Source of the DNA: Noviluteimonas caseinilytica
GTDB taxonomy: Bacteria; Pseudomonadota; Gammaproteobacteria; Xanthomonadales; Xanthomonadaceae
Assembly: GCF_018406605.1 (NCBI RefSeq)
Contig: NZ_AP024545.1
Span: 1,488,001 to 1,552,000 of the forward strand
Length of the DNA: 64,000 nt
Reading direction: 5' to 3'
Shown: piece by piece, positions 43,485-52,050 of the stretch
How positions within the stretch are numbered: position 1 is the stretch's first letter
Layout: each line of letters opens with the position of its first letter
The notes under the pieces: generated by a model
The model's database searches: none
Seen by the model: the letters and a program-made list of their open reading frames with translations, nothing else
What the model was told of the DNA's origin: nothing
Program-made: the position numbers and the translations under genes

Positions 43485-43524
43485 ACGCCGCGTGACCGGG
43501 AAAATTTCTCGGTGGCGTTTTTTT
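43485..43524 (+). terminator. Orphan plus-strand intrinsic terminator
   Basis: ACGCC pairs with GGCGT, inner ACCGGGAA pairs with TTCTCGGT across a left-side bulge GCGTG, and seven T follow (43518-43524). No plus-strand gene ends here: both neighbours are on the minus strand. It may end a small RNA transcribed across the 148-base gap. Confidence 0.6.
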
Positions 43525-43554
43525 CACCAGCGCTGCAAGCGCGACGCGCCGGGA

Positions 43555-43830
43555 TCAAGCCGGCCGACCGAAGCGCTTCGCCGACACGAGGGCGGCCTTG
43601 CTGCGTTCGGTTTCGCGATTCTTCGGCGGGCTGATGGTGGTGAGCGAATCGATGAGCGTGCGCGCGGCGTCGCTCACTTGTTGCACCGCCAGTTCGAACG
43701 CGGCCTCGTTGGCCTTCGACGGCGTGTTGAAGCCGCTCAACTTGCGGACGAACTGCAACGCCGACGCACGGATCTCATCGTGCGTGGCGGGCGGGTCGAA
43801 GTTGTAGAGGGTCTTGATGTTCCGGCACAT
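43555..43830 (-). CDS. DUF2277 family protein
   Basis: A 91-residue helical protein starting MCRNIKTLYNFDPPATHDEI, the hallmark of DUF2277. The family is widespread and uncharacterised; the invariant N-terminal Cys is notable. It lies 16 bases after the glutaredoxin fusion gene, probably in the same transcript. Confidence 0.88.
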   Translation of the reverse strand: MCRNIKTLYNFDPPATHDEIRASALQFVRKLSGFNTPSKANEAAFELAVQQVSDAARTLIDSLTTISPPKNRETERSKAALVSAKRFGRPA

Positions 43831-43846
43831 GGGGCCTCCGAAGCGA

Positions 43847-44770
43847 TCAGTACCGCGCGATGGCGCTGTCCACGTTGGCCCACGCGTCGATGCCGCCGGT
43901 GACGTTGTAGACCTGCCGGAAACCGAGCTGGCGGAAATGTTCCGCGGCCTGCGTGCTGCGGCCGCCGTGGTGGCACAGGAACGCGAGCGCGGTGTCCTTC
44001 GGCAACGCTTCGATCGCTTCCAGGCCGTTGTCGAACGTCAGCACCTGCTGCGGCACGGAGGCAATCGCGCGTTCTTCGGCGGGACGCACGTCCACCAGCT
44101 TCAACGTGCCGGCCTTCAGGCGTTCGATCGCTTCCGCCGGCGTCATGCCCTTCACCGGTTGCGGTGCATTCGGATTCTCGATGACCAGGCCGCGGCCGCG
44201 CGTGTCGTCGGCCCAGTCGATGCGCAGGCCTTCGGCGCGACGCGCGCCGGCGAGGTCGAACTGCACGCGGATGCCTTCCGCTTCCGCCGTCACGGCATTC
44301 GCATCCGGCTGCGCGAGGTGCAGGCGCGTGCGGAACTGCGGATCGATGTCGACGCGCACGACGACGTCGCCGCCCGCATCGGTCACGGCCTTGCGCAGCA
44401 TCTGCACGGCGGCCGGGGTGATTTCGATGGCCGGCGGCGTGCGGTCCGGCGGCGGCAGGCCGAGCGCGCCGTGCAGTTCGCCGGAGTTCGCCATCTGCTC
44501 GATGATGTCGCTGCCGCCAACCAGTTCGCCGCCGATGTACAGCTGGGGGATCGTCGGCCAGTCGCCGTAGGCCTTGATGCCTTCGCGGATTTCCGGATCG
44601 GCCAGCACGTCGACGTGCGCGTAGTGCACGCCGAGCGAATTCAGCGCGCCCGCGGCCTTCGCGGAGAAGCCGCATTGCGGCGCGCCCGGGTGGCCCTTCA
44701 TGAACAGGACGACGCGGTTGTCCGACAACAGGGTGTCGATGCGGGTGCGGAGGGTGGGGTCGAGGGACAT
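43847..44770 (-). CDS. Monothiol glutaredoxin (Grx4) fused to a degenerate A-type domain and a rhodanese
   Basis: 307 residues in three parts. Residues 1-105: monothiol glutaredoxin with CGFS in APQCGFSAKA and WPTIPQLYIGGELVGGSDI; such proteins carry a Fe-S cluster with glutathione. Residues 115-200: HesB/IscA-like strand pattern (IEITPAAVQMLRKAV) with no cysteine, so it cannot bind a cluster the usual way. Residues 210-307: rhodanese with LVDVRPAEE and active-site loop CHHGGRST. The protein may link sulfur transfer with Fe-S carriage. Start set at MSLDPTL. Confidence 0.88.
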   Translation of the reverse strand: MSLDPTLRTRIDTLLSDNRVVLFMKGHPGAPQCGFSAKAAGALNSLGVHYAHVDVLADPEIREGIKAYGDWPTIPQLYIGGELVGGSDIIEQMANSGELHGALGLPPPDRTPPAIEITPAAVQMLRKAVTDAGGDVVVRVDIDPQFRTRLHLAQPDANAVTAEAEGIRVQFDLAGARRAEGLRIDWADDTRGRGLVIENPNAPQPVKGMTPAEAIERLKAGTLKLVDVRPAEERAIASVPQQVLTFDNGLEAIEALPKDTALAFLCHHGGRSTQAAEHFRQLGFRQVYNVTGGIDAWANVDSAIARY

Positions 44771-44824
44771 GGCAGGTGGCCGGGGGAGGCGGGGAGGGCG
44801 CAATTCTAGTCCTGTCGTCGGGGC

Positions 44825-44909
44825 GGGACAGGGGACCAGGGACCGGGGACCAGGGAAGAGCCTGAAGCGTTTGCTTTCCCCTGGTCTCTGGTCCCCGGTC
44901 CCCGGTCCC
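44825..44909. repeat. GGGACC-rich imperfect inverted repeat
   Basis: Left arm 44829-44857 is made of GGGACCAGG/GGGACCGGG units; right arm 44876-44909 is the complementary CTGGTCC/CCGGTCC units, separated by about 18 bases. Both arms are also internally repetitive. This looks like a dispersed extragenic palindrome of the kind seen in Xanthomonadaceae and can fold into a long stem. It sits in the divergent gap between the glutaredoxin and deacetylase genes. Confidence 0.65.
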
Positions 44910-44942
44910 GCAAAAATGCAACGAATGAAGGATCATCGCCGC

Positions 44943-45716
44943 ATGCATCCCGAAGCGATCCACCGCGTCCCGCGCCACCCCAACGCCTGGATCGGGTTCT
45001 TCCTGCTCTCGCAGGCGCTGGTGGTCGCGCTCTGGGTGCGGTTCGGCTGGCAGGTCGGCCTGCCCGCGATTTTCCTGTCGCACGCGCCCTTCTGGTGGGC
45101 CACCCTTGTGCCGGACTCCGCGCTGTTCAGCCCCGTGCTGCGGCGCCTGCCGGTCGAGGCGCAGGTCGCCTGGCTCACGATCGACGACGGCCCGTCCGAC
45201 GACACGCGGGCGATCCTCGACCTGCTCGACGCGCACGACGCGAAGGCCACCTTCTTCCTGGTCGGCGACCGCGCCCGCGCGCGGCCCGAGCTGGTGCACG
45301 AGATCGCGCGCCGCGGCCACGGCTTCGGCAACCACAGCGCCACGCATCCGCAGGCCTGGTTCTGGGCGCTGCCGCCGCACCGCATGCGCGACGAAATCGA
45401 ACGCACGCAAGCCACGCTGCACGAACTCACCGGCATCGCGCCCACGTGGTTCCGCGCGGTGGTGGGGATGGCGAACCCGTTCGTCGCGCCGGTATTGAAG
45501 CGCCACCACCTCACGCGCGTGGCGTGGAGTGCGCGCGCGTTCGACGCGTTCGCGTCGGATCCGTCGGTGGTGGCGGCGCGCATCGAACGCCAGCTCTCGC
45601 CCGGCGCGATCATCCTGCTGCACGAAGGCGCGAAGCACGGCCGCAACGTGGAATCGCTCCGCGCCGTGCTCGAACGCCTGCAGGCGCGCGGCTATCGCAC
45701 GGTGTTGCCCGGCTAG
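44943..45716 (+). CDS. Polysaccharide deacetylase (NodB-type)
   Basis: A 257-residue carbohydrate esterase family 4 protein with two N-terminal hydrophobic segments, so membrane-anchored. NodB motifs: TIDDGPSDDT, GNHSATHPQ, and AIILLHEG near the C-terminus. The usual third motif RxPxG is altered to FRAVVGMAN. Likely deacetylates a cell-wall or surface glycan. AAGGA lies 10 bases before the chosen ATG. Its last 4 bases overlap the convergent methyltransferase. Confidence 0.85.
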   Translation: MHPEAIHRVPRHPNAWIGFFLLSQALVVALWVRFGWQVGLPAIFLSHAPFWWATLVPDSALFSPVLRRLPVEAQVAWLTIDDGPSDDTRAILDLLDAHDAKATFFLVGDRARARPELVHEIARRGHGFGNHSATHPQAWFWALPPHRMRDEIERTQATLHELTGIAPTWFRAVVGMANPFVAPVLKRHHLTRVAWSARAFDAFASDPSVVAARIERQLSPGAIILLHEGAKHGRNVESLRAVLERLQARGYRTVLPG

Positions 45717-46396
45717 CGCGCGGCGACGATGCGCCAGTTGTTGAAGGGCGTGTTGCCGTAGAGCGGCGTGAACGTCGAACGCAGGCCCGCGGCTTCGAAA
45801 CGCGCGCGCAACGCGTCCGCATCCGGATAGCGCTTCGGCCCGGTGTTCATCCACCCCATCACGCGCGAGAACGCATCGATGCGCCGCGTGGTGCGCGCGC
45901 GCGTGCTGCCGTCGTCCAGGCCCGTGCGGATCACGAGGATGCCGTCGTCGGCGATGCGCGCGATCGCGGCATCGAGGATCGCGTCCTGCGCCTCGGGCGG
46001 CACGAACTGCAACACGTCGAGCACCGTGACGCTGCCCGAATGCGCGGGCATGGCGTCCGCCAGGTCGATGACTTCGAACGCCACGTCGCGCAACCCCGCA
46101 CGCGCCGCCGCCTGCCGCGCCTGCGCGATCTTCGGCGCGTCGTTGTCCACGCCGCGATACGCGACCTCGACGCCCGCCGCGCGCAACGCATGCGCCAGCA
46201 ACCCGATGCCGCACCCGAGGTCCAGCACCGCCGCGCGCGACCCACGCAGCGCCTCCACGACGCCGGGATACAGCGGATCGCTGCGCAACTTCGCGCGGCT
46301 GTAGTAGTAGTGGTAGCGATTGCCGTACCAGCGCGGCGGCAGGAACGCCCGCGCGATGCGCAGTGCGTCGGCCGGCGGCAGGGTGGCGTCGGTCAC
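45713..46396 (-). CDS. Class I SAM-dependent methyltransferase
   Basis: A 227-residue methyltransferase with the SAM loop VLDLGCGIGLLAHAL near residue 58, VDNDAPKIAQAR and VTVLDVLQFV. The N-terminus FLPPRWYGNRYHYYYSRAKL is shared with predicted membrane-lipid or glycan modifiers; the substrate is not clear. GTG start overlaps the hydrolase stop (GTGA). Confidence 0.85.
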   Translation of the reverse strand: MTDATLPPADALRIARAFLPPRWYGNRYHYYYSRAKLRSDPLYPGVVEALRGSRAAVLDLGCGIGLLAHALRAAGVEVAYRGVDNDAPKIAQARQAAARAGLRDVAFEVIDLADAMPAHSGSVTVLDVLQFVPPEAQDAILDAAIARIADDGILVIRTGLDDGSTRARTTRRIDAFSRVMGWMNTGPKRYPDADALRARFEAAGLRSTFTPLYGNTPFNNWRIVAAR

Positions 46397-47037
46397 TTCG
46401 CCATCAACGTGCGGGCGACCGGCAACGCGAGCTGCGTCCACGTGGTGTACATCGCGCCCGACGGATGCAGCCCGTCCTCCGCGACCTGGTCCGCCTCGCC
46501 GCCGCGCGTGCGGCTGGCCTGCGTGATGTCGACGAACGCCACGCCGCGCGCTTCGCACACCTCGCGCTTGGCCTGGTTGAACGCATCGATCTCCGCCGCG
46601 ATGTTGCCGCGGTTGCCGGCTTCGTGGATGGCGAACGGCGTGACGCCCCAGTCCGGGATGCTCAACACCAGCACGCGATCGGCGCGGCCGCGCGCGAAGG
46701 CGATCGCGCGATCCAGCAATTCGCCGAACTCGCTGCGGAAGCCGACCACCGTGCGCCCGCGATACTGGTTGTTCACGCCGATCAGCAGCGAGACGAGGTC
46801 CCACTGGCCGAGCGGTTCGGCGGCGTCGATCGCGGACGCGAGTTCGTCCGTCGTCCAGCCGGTCGTCGCGATGATGCGCGGGTCCTTCAGCGCGATGCCT
46901 TCCGCGCGCAAGGTCGTCGCCAGTTGCACCGGCCAGCGTTCCGCGGCGGGCACGCCTTCGCCGATGGTGTAGCTGTCGCCGAGCGCGAGGTAACGCAAGC
47001 CCGGCGGAAGCGTCTTCGCGGGCGTCTTCTTGCTCAT
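46393..47037 (-). CDS. SGNH/GDSL hydrolase
   Basis: A 214-residue esterase fold: catalytic Ser in ALGDSYTIGEG, Gly/Asn blocks in LIGVNNQYRG, and the Asp-His in EDGLHPSGAMY. No signal peptide. It lies between the aminotransferase and the methyltransferase with 4-base overlaps on both sides, so the three are co-translated. The substrate is unknown. Confidence 0.88.
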   Translation of the reverse strand: MSKKTPAKTLPPGLRYLALGDSYTIGEGVPAAERWPVQLATTLRAEGIALKDPRIIATTGWTTDELASAIDAAEPLGQWDLVSLLIGVNNQYRGRTVVGFRSEFGELLDRAIAFARGRADRVLVLSIPDWGVTPFAIHEAGNRGNIAAEIDAFNQAKREVCEARGVAFVDITQASRTRGGEADQVAEDGLHPSGAMYTTWTQLALPVARTLMAK

Positions 47038-48284
47038 GCGACCGCGGTCTCGCGCGCGGAGGCCGCGTCGGCCCGCCGCGACAGGACGCGCTCGATGCGC
47101 GCGAACACTTCGCGCAACACCGGCGCCTCCGGCAGCAACGTCACGCGGAAATGATTGCGGAACGGCACGTTGAAGCTCGAGCCCGGCACGATCAGCACGT
47201 CTTCGTGTTCGAGCATCTCGAGGGCGAAAGCGTGATCGTCGAACCCGACCGCCGCATCGCCGACCACTGCCGGGAAGCCGTACAACGCGCCCTTCGGTTC
47301 GACGAGTTGCAGGTTCTCGCTCGCTTCGCATGCTTCGATCAGCGCACGCCGCGTTTCGTACAAGCGGCCGCCCGGCGCCGTGAGCGGCCGGATCGTGTCT
47401 TCGCCGTGCAGCGCCTGGTGGATCGCGAATTGCCCCGGCACGTTCGCGCACAGGCGCAACGCACCCAGCAAATCCATCGCGTGGTGGAAATCGCCGCTGG
47501 CCAGCGGATCGCCGCTCAGCACTGCCCAGCCCACGCGCCAGCCACACGCGCGATGCACCTTCGACAGGCCGCCGAACGACAGGCAGGGCAGGTCGCCGGC
47601 GATGGGCGCGAGCGGTTCGAAGCGCGCGTCGTCGTAGAGGATTTCATCGTAGATCTCGTCCGACATCAGCAGCAGGTGATGCTTGGCGGCGATGGCGACG
47701 ATGCGTTCGAGCAATTCGCGCGGGTACGTCGCGCCCGTCGGGTTGTTCGGATTGATCAGCACGATCGCGCGCGTGCGCGGGGACACGAGCGAGGCGATCT
47801 CGTCCGGATCGGGCAGGAACCCGTTTTCCGGCAGGCAGCGGTAATACACCGGCCGCCCGTCGTTGAGGATGGTGGCCGCCGACCACAGCGGGTAGTCGGG
47901 CGAGGGCAGCAGCACTTCGTCGCCCGGGTTGAGCAGCGCGCGCAGGCTGAGGTCGATGAGTTCGCTCACGCCGTTGCCCACGAACACCCGTTCGGGCGAC
48001 GCATTGGGCGTGCCGCGTTTCCGATGGAACTCGGCGATGGCCTCGCGCGCGGCGGGCAGGCCCTGCTGGTGCGTGTAGGGATCGGTGCTGGCGATGTGGT
48101 CGGCGATGGCGCGCTGCAGGTGTTCCGGCGCGCGGAAGCCGAAGGCGCCCGGGTTACCGATGTTCAACTTGATCAGCGACCGGCCCTGGCCTTCCAGTTC
48201 GCGGGCCCGGCGGGCGAGTTCGCCGCGGATCTCGTAGCGGACTTCGGACAGGCGTTCACGGGTCTTGAGGCTGGGGATCGACAT
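47034..48284 (-). CDS. PLP-dependent aminotransferase (class I, AlaA-like)
   Basis: A 416-residue fold-type I aminotransferase. IKLNIGNPGAFGF near residue 40, DPYTHQQGLPAAREAIA, NPNNPTGATYP, SDEIYDEI, and the PLP lysine in GGLSKVHRACGWRVGW near residue 235. Similar to E. coli AlaA, which makes alanine from pyruvate and glutamate. The start is at MSIPSLKTR, nine codons inside the open frame. Confidence 0.9.
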   Translation of the reverse strand: MSIPSLKTRERLSEVRYEIRGELARRARELEGQGRSLIKLNIGNPGAFGFRAPEHLQRAIADHIASTDPYTHQQGLPAAREAIAEFHRKRGTPNASPERVFVGNGVSELIDLSLRALLNPGDEVLLPSPDYPLWSAATILNDGRPVYYRCLPENGFLPDPDEIASLVSPRTRAIVLINPNNPTGATYPRELLERIVAIAAKHHLLLMSDEIYDEILYDDARFEPLAPIAGDLPCLSFGGLSKVHRACGWRVGWAVLSGDPLASGDFHHAMDLLGALRLCANVPGQFAIHQALHGEDTIRPLTAPGGRLYETRRALIEACEASENLQLVEPKGALYGFPAVVGDAAVGFDDHAFALEMLEHEDVLIVPGSSFNVPFRNHFRVTLLPEAPVLREVFARIERVLSRRADAASARETAVA

Positions 48285-48338
48285 CGGAAATCTTGCAAGC
48301 GACGGGGGCACGCAAGCCTACAAGAGAAAGGAGAGGGC

Positions 48339-48344
48339 TAGAAT
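48339..48344 (+). promoter_or_regulatory. -10 box for a leaderless mini-ORF/rsgA message
   Basis: TAGAAT matches the -10 consensus at 5 of 6 and ends 8 bases before an ATG (48353). The message would begin almost at this ATG. The same TAGAAT-N7 arrangement is seen at 52050. Confidence 0.45.
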
Positions 48345-48352
48345 CGGTCGCA

Positions 48353-48376
48353 ATGACGATCGCCCCTACCCAGTGA
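48353..48376 (+). CDS. Seven-codon leader ORF overlapping rsgA
   Basis: ATG ACG ATC GCC CCT ACC CAG TGA encodes MTIAPTQ. Its TGA overlaps the GTG start of rsgA in a GTGA. With the -10 box right before it, ribosomes could start on this ATG and pass to rsgA. It may be incidental. Confidence 0.35.
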   Translation: MTIAPTQ

Positions 48377-49476
48377 CCCCCCTGCGCGCCATCGGCTGGC
48401 CTTTCGCCGGCGAGGTCGATGCACCCGCATGGCGGGAAACGATTTCATCCCATCCCGGCACCCGGCCCGGCCGCGTGATCGAACAGCACCGCTCCGGCTA
48501 CATCGTGGCCGAGGGCCCGGGCGAAGGCTTCGCCGCCGAGTCCCCGCCCGAGTGGCAGCGCGCCTCCAGCTATCGCAAGGGCGGCATCGCGCCCGAAGAC
48601 CGCGCGGCCGTGGGCGACTGGGTGCTGCTGGACGGGAAGAAGATCGTCGCACTGCTGCCGCGCTACTCGGCCATCAAGCGCGGTGCGGCGGGCGAGCACT
48701 ACAAGCAGCAATTGATCGCGGCCAACATCGACACGGTGTTCGTGGTGTGCGGCCTGGACGCGGACTTCAATCCGCGCCGCATCGAACGCTACCTCGTGCT
48801 CGTCAGCGGCAGCGGCGTGGCGCCGGTGGTCGTGCTGACCAAGGCGGACAAGGCGCTCGAAGCCGATGCGAACGCGGTGGAAGCCGCGCGCTCCGCGCTC
48901 ATCGACCTCGGCCAGGACGTCCCCGTGGTCGCGGTGAACGCGAAGGACCGCGACAGCGTCGCCGGCTTGCATGCGTGGTTGCAGGAAGGGCAGAGCGCCG
49001 TGCTCGTCGGTTCGTCCGGCGCCGGGAAGTCCACGCTCACCAACACGTTGCTCGGCATCGAGAAGATGAAGACCAACGAAGTGCGCGAAAGCGATTCGCG
49101 CGGCCGCCACACCACGACGCACCGGGCGCTGATCCCGCTGCCGACCGGCGCATGCCTCATCGATACGCCCGGCATGCGCGAACTCAAGCCCACGGGCGAA
49201 GAGGACGTGGCGGAGAATTTCAGCGACATCGAAGCGATCGCGGAGCAGTGCCGCTTCCGCGACTGCAAGCATGCGAAGGAACCCGGCTGCGCCGTGCGCG
49301 CCGCCATCGAAGCGGGCACGCTGGACGCGCATCGCTTCGCCAACTACATGAAGCTGCGCGATGAAGTCGCCGGCGCCGCCAACCAGCTCGCCACGCGGAT
49401 GGCGCAGAAAGCCAACGATCGCGTGCAGGGCAAGGCGCTCTACAAGCGGATCGACGAGAAATACGGGAAGCACTGA
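48373..49476 (+). CDS. rsgA: Small ribosomal subunit biogenesis GTPase RsgA
   Basis: A 367-residue circularly permuted GTPase for late 30S assembly. OB domain with VGDWVLLDG, G4 LTKADK before G1 GSSGAGKSTLTN near residue 215, G3 DTPGMRE, and a C-terminal zinc site CRFRDCKHAKEPGCAV. The start is GTG because no in-frame ATG with family homology exists; the ATG 20 bases earlier opens a different frame that ends at this GTG. Confidence 0.92.
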   Translation: MTPLRAIGWPFAGEVDAPAWRETISSHPGTRPGRVIEQHRSGYIVAEGPGEGFAAESPPEWQRASSYRKGGIAPEDRAAVGDWVLLDGKKIVALLPRYSAIKRGAAGEHYKQQLIAANIDTVFVVCGLDADFNPRRIERYLVLVSGSGVAPVVVLTKADKALEADANAVEAARSALIDLGQDVPVVAVNAKDRDSVAGLHAWLQEGQSAVLVGSSGAGKSTLTNTLLGIEKMKTNEVRESDSRGRHTTTHRALIPLPTGACLIDTPGMRELKPTGEEDVAENFSDIEAIAEQCRFRDCKHAKEPGCAVRAAIEAGTLDAHRFANYMKLRDEVAGAANQLATRMAQKANDRVQGKALYKRIDEKYGKH

Positions 49477-49481
49477 AGGCC

Positions 49482-50747
49482 ATGGTCGAACTCGCGGACG
49501 ACATCCTCCATCACGCGGCCCTCGATGCCCGCATGGTGCGCGTGGCGCGCAGCATCAAGCTGCTCAACATGATCAGCTGGGCGGCGAGCGAGCAGCAGAA
49601 CTTCCTCGCCGGCTACGCCAAGGGCGACTACACGCTGCCCAACCACCAGTACCCGAAGTACGACTTCACCGAAGCGCGCCGCGAGCTGGCCGCGGTGGAG
49701 AAGGAAGCCGACGCCGACCATCCGCTCGGCCACTACGTGTGCGATTCGGCACGCAGCTGGGCGATCGCGTGCGAGTTGCTGGAGTCGCTCGGCACGCCCG
49801 ACGTGATGAAGCATTCGATCCGCCTGTTCGGCCGGCCGGACGAGCCGCTGCCGGGCGGTGGCCCGACCACGCGCGAAGCCGCGCACCACTTCATCGAGAT
49901 CGCCAACGAACTCGACAAGGAACTGCTGGCGCCATCGGAACAGGTGCAGATTTCCGCCACCGCGCTGCAGTTGCAGTTGCAGGCGTCGCTGGATGATTTC
50001 TTCGACAAGCGCGAGATCGAAGTGGTGCTGGATCCGGAGCTGATCGCGAAGGCCGCCGCCGGCGCGCATCGCATCCGCCTGCGCACGGGCGCGGCCTTCA
50101 GCGACTACGACAGGCACCAGCTGATCGAACACGAAGCGATGGTGCATTCGCTCACGGCGCTCAACGGCAAGGAGCAGCCGCAGCTGCAGAGCCTGTCGCT
50201 GTCGTCGCCGCGCACCACCGCCACGCAGGAAGGCCTGGCCACCTTCGCCGAACAGATCACCGGCAGCATCGACATCGAGCGCATGAAGCGCATCAGCCTG
50301 CGCATCGAAGCGGTGGCGAAGGCGATGGAAGGCGCGGACTTCGTCGAGGTGTTCCGCTACTTCCTGGACGCGGGGCAGCCGCCGAACGAAAGCTTCGTCT
50401 CGGCGCAGCGCGTGTTTCGCGGCGTGCCGACCAACGGCGGCTGCGCGTTCACGAAGGACACCGTGTACGTGCGCGGCCTGATCGGCGTGCACACGTTCTT
50501 CCGCTGGGCGTTGCGCCAGCGCAAGTTGCGGCTGTGCCGGATGTTGTTCGCCGGGAAGATGACGCTGGCGGACGTGCAGCGCTTCGAACCGATGTTCGAT
50601 TGCGGCGCACTGGTGCCGCCGAAGTACCTGCCGCACTGGGTGTCGCGCGCGAATGGCCTGGCGGGGATGCTGGCGTTCTCGTTGTTCGCCAACCGCATCC
50701 GCCTGGATCAGGTCATTGCGTCGGAAGGCTTGTTCGAGCTGCAGTGA
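49482..50747 (+). CDS. DUF1704 'QEGLA motif' metallopeptidase-like protein
   Basis: A 421-residue protein of the flavohemoglobin expression-modulating QEGLA family. The presumed zinc motif HEAMVH (HExxxH) is near residue 218, followed by TATQEGLATFAEQ near residue 245. HExxxH with a downstream EGLA is the pattern of the MATCAP tubulin detyrosinases, so a carboxypeptidase-like activity is plausible. The bacterial substrate is unknown. It begins 5 bases after rsgA. Confidence 0.82.
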   Translation: MVELADDILHHAALDARMVRVARSIKLLNMISWAASEQQNFLAGYAKGDYTLPNHQYPKYDFTEARRELAAVEKEADADHPLGHYVCDSARSWAIACELLESLGTPDVMKHSIRLFGRPDEPLPGGGPTTREAAHHFIEIANELDKELLAPSEQVQISATALQLQLQASLDDFFDKREIEVVLDPELIAKAAAGAHRIRLRTGAAFSDYDRHQLIEHEAMVHSLTALNGKEQPQLQSLSLSSPRTTATQEGLATFAEQITGSIDIERMKRISLRIEAVAKAMEGADFVEVFRYFLDAGQPPNESFVSAQRVFRGVPTNGGCAFTKDTVYVRGLIGVHTFFRWALRQRKLRLCRMLFAGKMTLADVQRFEPMFDCGALVPPKYLPHWVSRANGLAGMLAFSLFANRIRLDQVIASEGLFELQ

Positions 50748-52050
50748 GCGTGCCGTCGGGCTGGATCACGTAGTCCGGCGCCGTCTCGACCAGCACCACG
50801 CGCGTCCCGATGCCCGGGATTTCGTGCGTCAATCGCTCGAAGATCCACGGCTTCGCGCCATCGCCCACGCGCAGGCGCAACGGATCCACCGCCGTGTGCC
50901 CGTCCACCGCGCGCACCAGCGCCGGCGAAAACACCGCCTGCACCTTCGCGACGTACACCATGCGGTACATCACGAACCCGCCGTGCAACACCGACAGCAC
51001 GCCGAACGCCAGCAGCGCACAGCGCCGCCAGCCTGACGTCATCGGCCACGCCGTCGCGAGGCACAGCGCCGTCACGATCGCGTACGCATACGCGTAGTGA
51101 TTCCACGCCTGGCCCAGCAGCAACACCGGCGCCAGCGACGCAACGCCCGCCGCCAGCCACACCCACGCCAGCACGGGCCGCGCACGCCACAGCGCGGCGA
51201 ACACCGCGATGCACACCACGATCGCGACCAGCACCGGCCACCGCAGCACGCCATCGAGGAACACCGTGCTCGCTTCCATGCGGCCGATGATCGGCGTGAA
51301 CAGTTGGTATTCGATCCAGCGCATCGGCACGTTCGCCAGGCTGGGCACGTACGCAACGCCGTCGCGCGGCGCATGCAGCAACGCCGGCAAGCGCCACAGG
51401 ACGAAGGCCGTCGCGGCGAGGCCCGATCCGATGACCACCGCGCCCCAGCGCACGCGCCGCGCGCGATCGAACACGACGCCGACGCACGCAAGCAACGGAA
51501 TCGACACCGCCGCTTCCTTCCCGAGCAACGCAATCGCCGTCACGACGAACGCCAGCACGCCGATCTGCCACGCCACCGTCATCCGCAACGCGCACCACGC
51601 CACCACGAGCGCCGCGGACACCCAGATCAGGTCCGCGATCGTCCCCACCCATCCATGCACGTACACCGCGTACGGACTGAGCACGAACAGCAACGCGCCG
51701 ATCGCCGCGCCCCACGCTGTCATCCCGAACCGCCGCCCGACCGCGCACACCAGCCCCGCATTCAACGCGCCCCACGCCACCAGCACCGCGTGGAAGGCCT
51801 GCGGCTGCGCGAACAAGGCCCGCGACAAGGCCATCCACAGGTTGAAAGTGAGGGGACGGAACTGGAACTGATCGGCCGCCGGCCACCACGGCACGTGCCG
51901 CAGCGATTCGGCGCGCGCGGCCCATTGCAGTTCGTCGTGGCTGAAGTACCCGGGCGCCAGGGCCAGCGGGAGCGACACCAGCAGCGCCAGCAGCACGAGG
52001 GCCCACGGGCCGGGGGCGGGCAGGGCGCGAGGGGGTGAAGGCGAGGGCAT
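50713..52050 (-). CDS. Polytopic membrane protein, GT-C glycosyltransferase-like
   Basis: A 445-residue protein with about ten hydrophobic helices and a periplasmic C-terminal part. The first loop has FSHDELQWAAR, resembling the acidic loop motif of lipid-linked sugar transferases of the GT-C fold (GT39/GT83-like). It may transfer sugars from polyprenyl donors outside the membrane, consistent with the glycosyltransferase cluster that follows. The ATG abuts a 13-bp inverted repeat, so the message may be leaderless. Its end overlaps the convergent DUF1704 gene by 35 bases. Confidence 0.7.
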   Translation of the reverse strand: MPSPSPPRALPAPGPWALVLLALLVSLPLALAPGYFSHDELQWAARAESLRHVPWWPAADQFQFRPLTFNLWMALSRALFAQPQAFHAVLVAWGALNAGLVCAVGRRFGMTAWGAAIGALLFVLSPYAVYVHGWVGTIADLIWVSAALVVAWCALRMTVAWQIGVLAFVVTAIALLGKEAAVSIPLLACVGVVFDRARRVRWGAVVIGSGLAATAFVLWRLPALLHAPRDGVAYVPSLANVPMRWIEYQLFTPIIGRMEASTVFLDGVLRWPVLVAIVVCIAVFAALWRARPVLAWVWLAAGVASLAPVLLLGQAWNHYAYAYAIVTALCLATAWPMTSGWRRCALLAFGVLSVLHGGFVMYRMVYVAKVQAVFSPALVRAVDGHTAVDPLRLRVGDGAKPWIFERLTHEIPGIGTRVVLVETAPDYVIQPDGTLTAARTSLPTQ

